The notes under the pieces were generated by a model that was not told where the DNA came from, made no database searches, and saw nothing but the letters and a program-made list of their open reading frames with translations. From CAWJMN01 sp963844055 (GTDB lineage Bacteria > Planctomycetota > Planctomycetia > Pirellulales > Pirellulaceae), in NCBI GenBank assembly GCA_963844055.1, contig CAWJMN010000001.1, forward strand, positions 682,001 through 746,000: a stretch of 64,000 nucleotides of DNA, given 5' to 3'. The position numbers and the translations under genes are program-made. This document shows, piece after piece, positions 36,566 through 44,795 of this stretch (positions are counted from its first letter, which is position 1; the number at the start of each line of letters is the position of its first letter).

Positions 36566-37486
36566 ATGGAGCTCATAGAACTGCGCACAAAGGGAACTCG
36601 TTTGCTGCTTGTGATGATGATTTTGGCCTGCGGCCTAGCGGGGTTTGCGGCCTACCAATGCCGAAGCTCGACGCTGATCGCTCCCTTGCTGTGGGGCATG
36701 GCCGCGATGCTGGTCGTGGGATTTGTTGCCAGTGGTCGAGAATCACTTGCCACTCGCCAGCCCCTTGCGCCGTGGGAATTCGCGCTGTGCTGTTTGACGC
36801 TATGTCCAACGGTCTCGGTGATGGGGGCCAAACGGCCGCAAGATCTTGGTTGGAACTTTGTGGTCCTTGCATTATGGGGCGTCGTAGTTTTGCCGGCCGT
36901 GGAAACGTTTTTGATTCATCCAGACCAGCGGCTATTTGTCGGACCCGCGCGGGGCTGCATGTTATGGGTGCTCATTGCACTGGCGCCGATCAACTACGTT
37001 CCTACGCGATTCTGGCTTGCGGCCCTGGTCGTACCTTGTGCGCAAGTGCTGATGCTTGGTGAGTATTTACCTGGCATCAAGCATTGGCATCAGCAAATGG
37101 TCCGCGATCCTGTTGCGATGGGGGCGATGCTGATTTTAGTGGTTCCTTTTTTAGCGGCAGTTTGTTCACCGCGTAGTTGGTGGCAAAAGGAGCCCGCACC
37201 GCTCGGCCTTTCACAAACGTGGATTCGATTCCGAGATGCGTTCGGATTGTTGTGGGGCTTGCGATTTGTCGAACGTGTCAATCAAGCAGCGGATCAGGCC
37301 AAGCTGCCCGTATGGCTCTCGTGGAGTGGACTTAGAAATCGAGAAACCGGTGAGCTGGTCAAAGAGGACAATGCCCTTTCTCTGGAACCTGCTGCCGCAA
37401 GTATTCTTCGGACGGCCATGCACGGAATGCTGCGGCGTTTTTGGCCACCCGCCCAAGTGGGAGTTGTCTTGCGGCTTCCTACCTAG
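36566..37486 (+). CDS. Polytopic membrane protein, unknown function
   Basis: The 306-residue protein has about six to seven hydrophobic segments up to residue 205 (for example LLLVMMILACGLAGFAAY and LWGMAAMLVVGFVA) and a soluble C-terminal domain of about 100 residues. The C-terminus includes RFRDAFGLLWGLRFVERVNQAA and ends hydrophobic. It resembles the C-terminal part of unrecognised planctomycete membrane proteins, but I cannot name a family. Followed 74 bases later by the D-serine-dehydratase-like gene. Confidence 0.6.
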   Translation: MELIELRTKGTRLLLVMMILACGLAGFAAYQCRSSTLIAPLLWGMAAMLVVGFVASGRESLATRQPLAPWEFALCCLTLCPTVSVMGAKRPQDLGWNFVVLALWGVVVLPAVETFLIHPDQRLFVGPARGCMLWVLIALAPINYVPTRFWLAALVVPCAQVLMLGEYLPGIKHWHQQMVRDPVAMGAMLILVVPFLAAVCSPRSWWQKEPAPLGLSQTWIRFRDAFGLLWGLRFVERVNQAADQAKLPVWLSWSGLRNRETGELVKEDNALSLEPAAASILRTAMHGMLRRFWPPAQVGVVLRLPT

Positions 37487-37560
37487 GGGTAACGCGTATG
37501 GCGATCCGGTACAATGCAATGTAGGACGTTTGTCGCCTCACCGATTTGCATGAGAACGCC

Positions 37561-38859
37561 ATGAACCTTAAGCCGCTGCTGGAAGATTTCGTTACGTCGA
37601 CCTTCAAAGGCTTTCCGGGCTGTTTGCCAGCAACGCGGTTGCAAGATTTTGCCTCGCTTGGGCTGAGTCTGCTAAAAGAGAATGTTGCATTGCCGATTGC
37701 GGTACTCAAGGAATCGGCCCTGAAGCACAACAGCGACTGGATGCGCCGTTTTTTGCAGCGGTCGGGAGCAGTAATAGCTCCGCATGGCAAAACGACCATG
37801 GCGCCGCAATTGTTTGCCCGGCAGCTTGAAGATGGTGCCTGGGGAATCACGCTGGCGAATATCGCCCAGGTGCAAGTCGCGCGAGCATTTGGCGTTTCTC
37901 GTATTTTGTTGGCCAACCAGTTGATGGGGCGAGAGGCCCTGCGCTATTTGGCGAGTGAAATGCAGCGTGATTCGCAGTTTCAATTCTATTCGCTAGTAGA
38001 CTCGGTCGAGCAGGTGGAGTTCCTCGCGGCCGAGTGGAAGAAACTTCATGGTCCAGGTCCACTAAAAGTTTTGCTTGAGCTGGGATATGCCGGTGCGCGA
38101 ACGGGCGTGCGATCAGTGGAAGCCGGCCTCGTTGTGGCGCAGGCTGTTGCCAAAGCTCCCGAGCAGATTCAGCTGGTGGGCGTTGAAGGGTTTGAAGGGG
38201 TCATTAGTGGGCCGACACCTGAAGACTCGGCGCGACTCGTTAGAGCCTATCTAGCGGAACTTGTAGCGCTGGCCAAAGCGTGTGAAGATCGCGGCTTGCT
38301 GGCGGAAGGAAAGCTGTTTTTATCTGCCGGTGGAACCCAGTTCTATGACTTGGTGACACAGATATTGCCAGCGGCGAAGTTTTCCCGCCCGGTTACCACG
38401 ATCGTGCGAAGCGGCTGCTACCTGACGCATGATGGTGACCTGTTCAATGAACTGCAGCAGCAGATGGTCGATCGTTCTCCGGATGTGAAGGATCTGGGAA
38501 CGCCGCCGCAAAATGCTCTGGAGGTTTGGTCTTACGTGCAATCACGCCCCGAAAAGCAGATGGTAGTGCTGGGGCTGGGCAAACGAGATGCATCGTATGA
38601 CATTCGAATGCCCAAAATGCTAACGTGGTTTCGACCCGGCCTGCATCAATCGCCGCAGCCTTTGCCACCTGGGCATAAGATCTTGCGGCTAAATGATCAA
38701 CATGCCGTGTGCGAAGTGCCAGAAGATTCTCCGCTAACCTATGGAGATATGATTGGCTGCGGGATCTCTCACCCCTGCACGACGTTCGACAAGTGGCAAC
38801 TGCTCATGCTTGTCGATGATGACTACAACGTCATTGGCGGGATTCGGACTTTCTTTTAG
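37561..38859 (+). CDS. D-serine dehydratase/D-threonine aldolase-like PLP enzyme (fold type III)
   Basis: A PLP enzyme with an alanine-racemase-like N-terminal barrel. Lysine 77 in PHGKTTMAPQLFARQL is the likely PLP lysine, the motif that marks DSD1/D-threonine aldolase-like proteins. The C-terminal D-Ser dehydratase-like domain has the metal-binding-type ISHPCTTFDKW segment and DQHAVCEVPED. The family acts on D-amino acids or beta-hydroxy amino acids; members of this length (432) are often called amino-acid deaminases. The ATG at 37561 is preferred over a TTG at 37546. Confidence 0.88.
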   Translation: MNLKPLLEDFVTSTFKGFPGCLPATRLQDFASLGLSLLKENVALPIAVLKESALKHNSDWMRRFLQRSGAVIAPHGKTTMAPQLFARQLEDGAWGITLANIAQVQVARAFGVSRILLANQLMGREALRYLASEMQRDSQFQFYSLVDSVEQVEFLAAEWKKLHGPGPLKVLLELGYAGARTGVRSVEAGLVVAQAVAKAPEQIQLVGVEGFEGVISGPTPEDSARLVRAYLAELVALAKACEDRGLLAEGKLFLSAGGTQFYDLVTQILPAAKFSRPVTTIVRSGCYLTHDGDLFNELQQQMVDRSPDVKDLGTPPQNALEVWSYVQSRPEKQMVVLGLGKRDASYDIRMPKMLTWFRPGLHQSPQPLPPGHKILRLNDQHAVCEVPEDSPLTYGDMIGCGISHPCTTFDKWQLLMLVDDDYNVIGGIRTFF

Positions 38860-38885
38860 TCCGCCGCGATTGCGAAGCACTAATC

Positions 38886-39059
38886 TTAGTGATGACCGCC
38901 ATGGCCGTGGTCGTGACCATGATCGTGTCCGTGGCCGCCATGCCCACCGTGGCCGTGATCGCCGTGTCCTTTGCCAGGAGCGGGCGAGATCGACGACAAA
39001 ATGATTAGGGCGAGTCCGCCAACCACTGCAACAAAAATTCCAATCTCCGTCGTGCCCAT
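38886..39059 (-). CDS. Very small His/Gly-rich membrane protein (57 residues)
   Basis: Translated from the ATG at 39059, this 57-residue protein has one hydrophobic segment (about 5-25: EIGIFVAVVGGLALIILSS), a short SPAPGKG turn, and a tail of about 27 residues that is almost only His, Gly and Asp, with 14 histidines (GHGHDHGHDH pattern). It looks like a membrane-anchored metal-binding tail for ions such as zinc, cobalt, nickel or copper. The N-terminal half resembles that of the next small gene (39123-39254), so the two may be a duplicated pair, one with and one without the His tail. Such short genes are easily missed in annotation. Confidence 0.75.
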   Translation of the reverse strand: MGTTEIGIFVAVVGGLALIILSSISPAPGKGHGDHGHGGHGGHGHDHGHDHGHGGHH

Positions 39060-39122
39060 TTTCGTCTGCCGTTCCTATCTAAGGGAAGGTTGAATTTGTA
39101 GGGTAAGGGAAAAGCGTTGGTG

Positions 39123-39254
39123 TTACCGATCCTTGCGTTTTGACGAAAGCGCGGCTGCCGCTGCGATCGCCAAAATGAGCAGCAGGCCACCACCAACAAC
39201 TGCAATCGCCAAAATACCGATCATAGAAAAGCTCATGGCGGGGGCTGCGGACAT
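39123..39254 (-). CDS. Very small membrane protein (43 residues)
   Basis: The 43-residue protein starts at 39254 with a strong AGGAG at nine bases. It is a single hydrophobic segment (SMIGILAIAVVGGGLLLILA and onward) followed by a basic end SSKRKDR. It lies 63 bases upstream of the His-rich small gene on the same strand and shares the IGI-x-A-x-V-V-GG pattern with it. No function known. Confidence 0.65.
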   Translation of the reverse strand: MSAAPAMSFSMIGILAIAVVGGGLLLILAIAAAAALSSKRKDR

Positions 39255-39403
39255 GGGATAGGCTCCTAATTTGGAAAAACCAATGGGTAAATCGTATATC
39301 ACGGCCCGAAGTTACGCAAACCGGGCCTAGCGAAGGCTTGCCAATCGGCGACAATATCCCGGTAATAGTTGGAAAGCCCCAAGAGTGCTGAGGAGTGCCC
39401 CGT

Positions 39404-39889
39404 ATGGCGGTAAAACCGCGTTGTTGGCTGCTAAAGACTGAGCCAGAGTCTTTTTCGATCGACGATTTGAAGAAGGCTCCTAAGCAAACCACTTTTTGGA
39501 ATGGGGTGCGGAATTATCAGGCCCGCAACTTCATGCGGGATGATTTCAAAAAGGGGGACTTGGTGCTGTTCTACCACAGCAATAGCGAACCTTCAGCCAT
39601 TGTGGGGACGGCAATCGTTATGGCCGAGGGCTATCCCGACACGACCGCCTTTGATGCTTCGAGCCACTATTACGATCCCGATTCGAAGGTGGACAACCCA
39701 CGCTGGTACATGGTTGACATTCGCTTTCAGGAAAAGTTTGCCAAGCCGTTGTCGCTGGAAGAGCTTCGCAAAGTTCCGGGCTTAGCGAAGATGGAATTGT
39801 TGCGAAAGGGTTCGCGCCTTTCAGTTCAGCCAGTTACGCCAGAAGAATACGCATTAGTGCTAAAGCTCGCTGGCGGAAAGTCGAAGTAG
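39404..39889 (+). CDS. EVE-domain protein
   Basis: The EVE domain (PUA-like fold) binds modified nucleobases in DNA or RNA. The 161 residues cover a whole single-domain member (thymocyte nuclear protein 1-like): CWLLKTEPESFSIDDLKK, FWNGVRNYQARNFMRDDFKKGDLVLFYHSN, AIVGTAIVMAEGYPD, WYMVDIRF and RKGSRLSVQPVTPEEYALVL. The ATG at 39404 has AGGAG eight bases upstream. The stop is four bases before the modA start, so the gene may be co-transcribed with modABC although no functional link is evident. Confidence 0.93.
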   Translation: MAVKPRCWLLKTEPESFSIDDLKKAPKQTTFWNGVRNYQARNFMRDDFKKGDLVLFYHSNSEPSAIVGTAIVMAEGYPDTTAFDASSHYYDPDSKVDNPRWYMVDIRFQEKFAKPLSLEELRKVPGLAKMELLRKGSRLSVQPVTPEEYALVLKLAGGKSK

Positions 39890-39893
39890 TGGC

Positions 39894-40699
39894 ATGATGA
39901 ATCGCCGAATGTATTACCGCGCGATGTTGGTGGCTTTTGTCGTGGTGCCAGTTTTGGCAATGGGTTGTAGTAACGCTGTTAGTAAGCCAGTTGCCAAGAC
40001 GCCGGCTGTTGAGATCACAATCTCGGCAGCAACGAGCACGAAACAAGCGATCGAGCAGTTGGCTAAGTCGTTTGAAAAAAAAACCGGCGTTGTTGTGAAG
40101 ATTAATGCAGGTCCAACGAATAGTCTGGCCAATCAGATTATCGAAGGAGCGCCTTGCGATTTGTTCTTGTCGGCCAATCGGCAGTGGGCGACCAAAGTGG
40201 AAGAGGCCAAGCTTTCCAAAGAACAGAAGGCGATCCTTACCAACCAATTGGTGATCGTGGTTCCTAAGGGAAATCCGGCAGGAGTAAAAAGTCCAGAAGA
40301 CCTTTCCAAAGAGGGCGTGAAGAAGATTGCACTTGCCGGCGAAAAGGTTCCGGCAGGTATCTATGCCGACCAATCGCTAACCAAGTTGGGCCTACTTGAG
40401 GCATTGGTTGCCGGTGGAAAGATTGCTCGCGGCCAAGACGTGCGCAATACGCTGCAATTTGTGGAGCGTGGTGAAGCAGAAGCTGGTATCGTCTATTCCA
40501 CGGACGTGAAGGGCGTTTCGGGAGTTGAAACGGTGTATTCGTTCGATCCCCAGTTGCATGATGAAATTGCCTACGTGCTGGTGCTGCTGGAACAAGGGCG
40601 CAAAAGCCACAGGCCAAGCAGTTCTACGATTTTTTGCAGTCGGAAGAAGCAGAGCGTGTTTTTGCGGAAGCTGGGTTTGAACGCATCGGCGGGCGTTAG
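39894..40699 (+). CDS. modA: Molybdate ABC transporter substrate-binding lipoprotein, split by a one-base frameshift
   Basis: ModA captures molybdate outside the membrane for ModBC. The leader ends LAMGC (lipobox), and the mature part has ITISAATSTKQAIEQLAKSF, GAPCDLFLSANRQWATKVEE, LVIVVPKGNP and GEAEAGIVYSTDV, all typical. After about 40600 the main frame gives nonsense-like sequence. In the other frame the normal C-terminus reads FYDFLQSEEAERVFAEAGFE and ends at 40699. Adding one A to the run of four at 40602-40605 joins both and gives 268 residues, a normal ModA. The uncorrected frame would run on into modB. Confidence 0.88.
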
Positions 40700-40719
40700 C
40701 CACGAATGCAGGAGTTTGC

Positions 40720-41412
40720 ATGAGCTTCGAAGAGTGGCAAGCGGTTCGATTAACGTTGTGGGTGGCGCTTGCCGCCGTCGCGATGAGCTTTCCGTTTGCC
40801 GTTGCGCTGGGCTGGGTTTTGGCGAAGTGGCAATTCCCGGGCAAGTTCTTGCTTGAGACAATCGTGAACTTGCCGCTGGTAATTCCACCCGTCGTGACCG
40901 GCTATTTGCTACTCGTTGTGTTTGGACGACGAGGGATGATCGGACAGCAGCTTGAATCGCTGCTTGGACTGCGTTTTGTTTTCGATTGGAAGGGGGCGGC
41001 ACTGGCTTCGGCGGTGGTGGCGTTCCCGCTATTTGTGCGGCCGATTCGACAAGCGTTTGAAGCCGTCGATGATCGGCTGATCTTGGCGGCGCGATCGCTC
41101 GGGGCCCGGCCTTGGGATGCTTTTTGGTCGATCGCTGCACCACTGGCTATGCCGGGGATGCTTAGTGGTTGCGTATTGGCATTCGCGCGAAGCATGGGAG
41201 AGTTTGGAGCGACGATCATGATCGCGGGAAACATTCCAGGCGAAACGCGAACGATACCTCTGTTCGTCTATACGCAGCTAGATGCACCGGGTGGATTTGC
41301 CAACGCGTATCCCGTCGTGATCGTTTCGATCCTTCTTTCGGCGCTGTCGCTCTTGGCGGGTGAAATGCTGGAGCGCGCGGGGCGACGACGTTTACATGGC
41401 GCTGGAGGTTAG
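40720..41412 (+). CDS. modB: Molybdate ABC transporter permease
   Basis: The 230-residue ModB forms the membrane channel of the molybdate importer. Five to six hydrophobic segments are visible, with the typical start EEWQAVRLTLWVALAAVAMSFPFAVALGWVLA and the EAA loop AARSLGARPWDAFWSIAAPLAMPG that contacts ModC. FGATIMIAGNIPGETRTIPL is a strong ModB signature. It starts 20 bases after the corrected modA stop and ends four bases before modC. Confidence 0.95.
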   Translation: MSFEEWQAVRLTLWVALAAVAMSFPFAVALGWVLAKWQFPGKFLLETIVNLPLVIPPVVTGYLLLVVFGRRGMIGQQLESLLGLRFVFDWKGAALASAVVAFPLFVRPIRQAFEAVDDRLILAARSLGARPWDAFWSIAAPLAMPGMLSGCVLAFARSMGEFGATIMIAGNIPGETRTIPLFVYTQLDAPGGFANAYPVVIVSILLSALSLLAGEMLERAGRRRLHGAGG

Positions 41413-41416
41413 TGCC

Positions 41417-42046
41417 ATGGATGTTTTGCAATTTGATTGCCGCTTTGCCTATCCCACGGGCTTTGTGTACGACCATGCCTTTACCATGGGGCCGGGCATA
41501 ACGGCCTTGGTTGGTCCTTCGGGAGTTGGAAAGACAACGACGCTGCAACTGATTGCGGGAATCCAACGGCCAGCCAAAGGCCGGATCGTTTTGAAGGATC
41601 GCGTGTTGTTTGACTCGGAGAAGCAGATCGATATTCCCATCCATGATCGCCGAGTCGGCTTGGTCTTTCAGGACTATCAACTTTTTCCGCACCTGAGCGT
41701 TGGCGACAATCTGCGGTATGGGCATCGCCGGCGACATTCGCCCGCGAGAATGGAAATCGCTCACTTGGCCGAAGTGCTTGAGCTTGATTCGTTGCTATCG
41801 CGGTATCCGGCATCACTTAGCGGCGGACAGCGACAACGTGTTGCCTTGGGGCGAGCACTGGCCAGCGATCCGGCCATCTTGTTGTTGGACGAACCGGTCA
41901 GCGCGCTGGATGAATCGCTGAAGGGAAACCTGCTGGAGTTCCTGTCACGGGTTTTGCGAGAATTTGAAATTCCCACATTGCTGGTGACCCATGACATGGG
42001 AGTCGTCGACCAGTTGCAGGCGAAGGTGATTCGCCTATCGCCCTGA
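41417..42046 (+). CDS. modC: Molybdate ABC transporter ATP-binding protein, short form
   Basis: The 209-residue ModC has Walker A GPSGVGKTT (33-41), the signature LSGGQRQRVALGRAL, Walker B ILLLDEPVSALDE and the switch histidine in VTHDM. It ends right after the ATPase domain. Longer ModC proteins (about 350 residues) add a C-terminal molybdate-binding TOBE domain, which is absent here. The ATG at 41417 has GGAGG at eight bases; an earlier in-frame ATG at 41360 lies within modB. The three genes form an operon with modA first. Confidence 0.93.
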   Translation: MDVLQFDCRFAYPTGFVYDHAFTMGPGITALVGPSGVGKTTTLQLIAGIQRPAKGRIVLKDRVLFDSEKQIDIPIHDRRVGLVFQDYQLFPHLSVGDNLRYGHRRRHSPARMEIAHLAEVLELDSLLSRYPASLSGGQRQRVALGRALASDPAILLLDEPVSALDESLKGNLLEFLSRVLREFEIPTLLVTHDMGVVDQLQAKVIRLSP

Positions 42047-42127
42047 TTTAGAGCGAGTAGCGGTTGTGCAAAGCACGCTAGGACACGTTTCCCGGCTTAG
42101 CCGGTGAATACGTAAGTCCTTAAATAG

Positions 42128-42156
42128 AAAAAGGTTGTGTGGGGTGCCACACAACC
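42128..42156 (-). terminator. Intrinsic terminator of tRNA-Ser
   Basis: The 10-bp perfect stem GGTTGTGTGG (42133-42142) and CCACACAACC (42147-42156), with a four-base loop, is followed on the minus strand by five T. It stands four bases beyond the tRNA 3' end. In the other direction it could also stop modABC transcripts. Confidence 0.88.
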
Positions 42157-42159
42157 AAG

Positions 42160-42241
42160 CGGAGGGCAAGGGACTCGAACCCTCAACCCCTTGCGGGGCA
42201 ACTGATTTCGAATCAGTCTCCTCACCATTCGGATACCCTCC
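42160..42241 (-). tRNA. tRNA-Ser(CGA)
   Basis: On the minus strand the acceptor strand GGAGGGT pairs with GCCCTCC, with G as discriminator. The anticodon arm is ACTGA-TTCGAAA-TCAGT with anticodon CGA. A long variable arm (GCCCC-GCAA-GGGG) and the T arm GGGTTCGAGTCCC follow. The long variable arm confirms the serine class. The CCA end is not encoded. The T of the acceptor end pairs as T-G. Confidence 0.95.
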
Positions 42242-42654
42242 GGAGGAAACTTCTATGTACCAGCGCCGGGGCGGGTTGGCAAGTGCGGCATACTAAGTAT
42301 TTGCTGACTAACACTTTAGAGAAATGTGCTGGCGGCAAGCGGGACGGTTTTGGCCTGGAATACTTCGAGATTTGGCGGCTTAACCGCTTGGAATTGCAGG
42401 AATCTCAAGCGGCCGACGTTAGTTGGCGGTATGCGCAAAATGCGGCGACTGGGGTGTTGTCGTGAAGCGAGTTTCAAGCCGCTAGGTGTCGTGCCCAAAA
42501 GGGCGTACGGCCAAGTTCTGGGACGGCCTGGAGTTGGATAAAAAAATCAGATTGTACTTGTCGCTGAGGGTACCGAGCGTCAATGATTGCGATGTCTGAT
42601 TTTTGGCGGAGGATCCTGCCGGGCGGTTCGTGATGGAATTCAAGAGGTGCAGCG
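42242..42654. other. Intergenic region with a possible structured leader
   Basis: This 413-base stretch has no convincing gene. Near its end AAAAATCAGA (42542-42551) is repeated inverted as TCTGATTTTT (42595-42604), with a smaller CGCT/AGCG stem inside. It lies about 50 bases upstream of the S9 peptidase start and could be a long-loop terminator or leader structure. The left part should hold the tRNA promoter. Confidence 0.4.
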
Positions 42655-44661
42655 ATGATGGGGATGATTTACACACGCAGCAAGTTGACGCAAACGCTTT
42701 CGCAGTACGCGATGGGGTTGGCGGGAACGCTTGCTTGCCTTGCGACAATGCATGAAACGCCAAAGGTGTTTGCGGCAGACGCTCCACGTCCGGCAGCGAT
42801 CGAAGTGGAAGAAGTACCTGGCGTACCGGCCGAGCTCGTGCAGCATTTGCGGATGTATCAAAATATTCGCGGGGCTGCGTTTGGTGGATGGGACCCAGCG
42901 GGCAAAGGAATGTTGATCCGCACACGCTTTGGAAACTCGGCGCAATTGCACCGCGTTTATGAGCCAGGTGGACGTCGTGAGCAGATCACGTTTTATGACG
43001 AACCTTGTGGTGGACGATTTGTACAAGGAACGAAAGCAGAAAAATATCTGCTGGGGATGAGTAGCGGCGGTAATGAAAACAACCAGGTTTATGTTTTTGA
43101 TCGCGGTGAATATAAAACGCGAATGGTCACCGATGGTAAGTCACGCAACAGTGCGGGTCCGATGCGCGAAGATGGATCGAAGGTGATCATCTCGAGCAAT
43201 GCTCGCAATGGCAAAGATACAGACCTATTCACACTGGATTTGACCAAAGAGGATGCCGCGCTGCAGCCACTGCTGGAAGTGAAAGATGAGTTTTGGAGTG
43301 CGGCGGACTGGTCGGTCGATGGAAAGACGATCCTGCTTAGCAAGTATGTCTCTGCCAATGAGTCTTATCCTGCGGTGCTGGAATTGGAGTCGGGCAAGCG
43401 AACGATGTTGCCGCTTGTCAAAGAAGGACTGAAGGCTGCGCATGGTCCGATGGGCCTTTTGCCGGATGGCAAGTCAGCGCTGGTGGCGTCGGATGCCATT
43501 GGCGAATTTCGGCAACTGTATCAACTGTCGCTGAAGGAAGGGACTTATAAGCCGTTGACGGCAGACATTGCTTGGGATGTAGAAGAACTAGCCATCGATA
43601 CCAAGACCGGGCAAGCGGCCTTTACCGTCAATGAAGATGGATCGAGTCGGCTGTATTGGCTCGTTCCACAAAAGGATGGATCGTTTGCGCGGAAGACGTT
43701 GGAAGTGCCACTTTCGATTTTGGGGAGCTTGGAGTTCTCGCCGGACGGCAAACACTTGGGGATGAGCCTTTCCAGGCCCGATGCGCCAGCGGATGTGTAT
43801 TCTTTGGAACTAGCGACGGGTGTGGTGACTCGCTGGACCTTTAGCGAGACCGGGGGCCTCGACCCGCGGAAGTTTGTATTGCCGAAGAAGATCGCCTTTA
43901 AGAGTTTTGATGGGCTGAGCATTCCGGCCTATTACTACCCCGCTCGTCGTGAGGGCAAGGAAGGGAAAGCCCCTGTTCTGGTGATGATCCATGGCGGTCC
44001 AGAAGGGCAGTCTCAGCCCTATTTTTCGGGCATGGTTCAGTATTTCGCCGGTGAATTGGGAGTCTCGGTAATCTTGCCAAACGTTAGGGGCAGCACCGGC
44101 TACGGAAAAACATTTTTAAAGCTGGACAACGCCGAGTTGCGGGAGGATAGTGTCAAAGATATTGGAGCCCTGCTGGACTGGATCAAGGAGCAGCCGGAGT
44201 TGGCGGCTGACAAGGTGGCGGTGAGTGGCGGCTCTTATGGTGGCTATATGGTGCTGGCTTCGCTGGTTCACTATGGCGAGCGGATCAAGGCAGGGGTGGA
44301 TATTGTTGGCATCGCCAACTTCAATACGTTTTTGGCAAACACGGCTTCGTATCGTGTGGACCTGCGACGTGTGGAGTATGGAGATGAACGCGATGAAAAG
44401 ATGCGCGAGGTGTTAACACGGATTAGTCCGGCGAACCAGGCGGACAAAATTCGTTCGGCATTGATGGTGGCCCACGGCAAGAATGATCCGCGGGTTCCCT
44501 TTTCCGAAGCACAACAAATTGCAGAGAAGGTGAGATCGCATGGCCGACCTGTTTGGACGGTCTATGCGGGTAATGAAGGGCATGGGTTTTCGAAGAAGGA
44601 CAACAGCGACTATTTGCAGGCGGTGCAGGTGATGTTCCTGCAGCAAATGTTGGGGAAGTGA
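42655..44661 (+). CDS. Exported S9 family prolyl-oligopeptidase-like peptidase
   Basis: The 668-residue serine peptidase has a signal peptide (about 1-40, ending VFAADA), an N-terminal WD40-like beta-propeller (about 60-420) and a C-terminal alpha/beta hydrolase domain. Catalytic residues are visible: Ser 527 in GGSYGGYM, Asp 611 in GKNDPRVP and His 643 in NEGHGF. RGSTGYGKTF is a further S9 mark. Such enzymes cleave short peptides, often after proline or as acylaminoacyl-peptidases. A GAGG stands before the ATG. Likely periplasmic or surface-exposed. Confidence 0.93.
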   Translation: MMGMIYTRSKLTQTLSQYAMGLAGTLACLATMHETPKVFAADAPRPAAIEVEEVPGVPAELVQHLRMYQNIRGAAFGGWDPAGKGMLIRTRFGNSAQLHRVYEPGGRREQITFYDEPCGGRFVQGTKAEKYLLGMSSGGNENNQVYVFDRGEYKTRMVTDGKSRNSAGPMREDGSKVIISSNARNGKDTDLFTLDLTKEDAALQPLLEVKDEFWSAADWSVDGKTILLSKYVSANESYPAVLELESGKRTMLPLVKEGLKAAHGPMGLLPDGKSALVASDAIGEFRQLYQLSLKEGTYKPLTADIAWDVEELAIDTKTGQAAFTVNEDGSSRLYWLVPQKDGSFARKTLEVPLSILGSLEFSPDGKHLGMSLSRPDAPADVYSLELATGVVTRWTFSETGGLDPRKFVLPKKIAFKSFDGLSIPAYYYPARREGKEGKAPVLVMIHGGPEGQSQPYFSGMVQYFAGELGVSVILPNVRGSTGYGKTFLKLDNAELREDSVKDIGALLDWIKEQPELAADKVAVSGGSYGGYMVLASLVHYGERIKAGVDIVGIANFNTFLANTASYRVDLRRVEYGDERDEKMREVLTRISPANQADKIRSALMVAHGKNDPRVPFSEAQQIAEKVRSHGRPVWTVYAGNEGHGFSKKDNSDYLQAVQVMFLQQMLGK

Positions 44662-44795
44662 TGTTGTCTTTCGCGTGGATCGACGGCTGTCGAGGCAACC
44701 GTCGTCGATTCGCGGGAATGGTGGGCGGTGTTTAGCGGGAAACAGAAGAGGGCAATGGACGAAGTGGTCAATTCATCCTTTTAGGAGTTGCGAAC

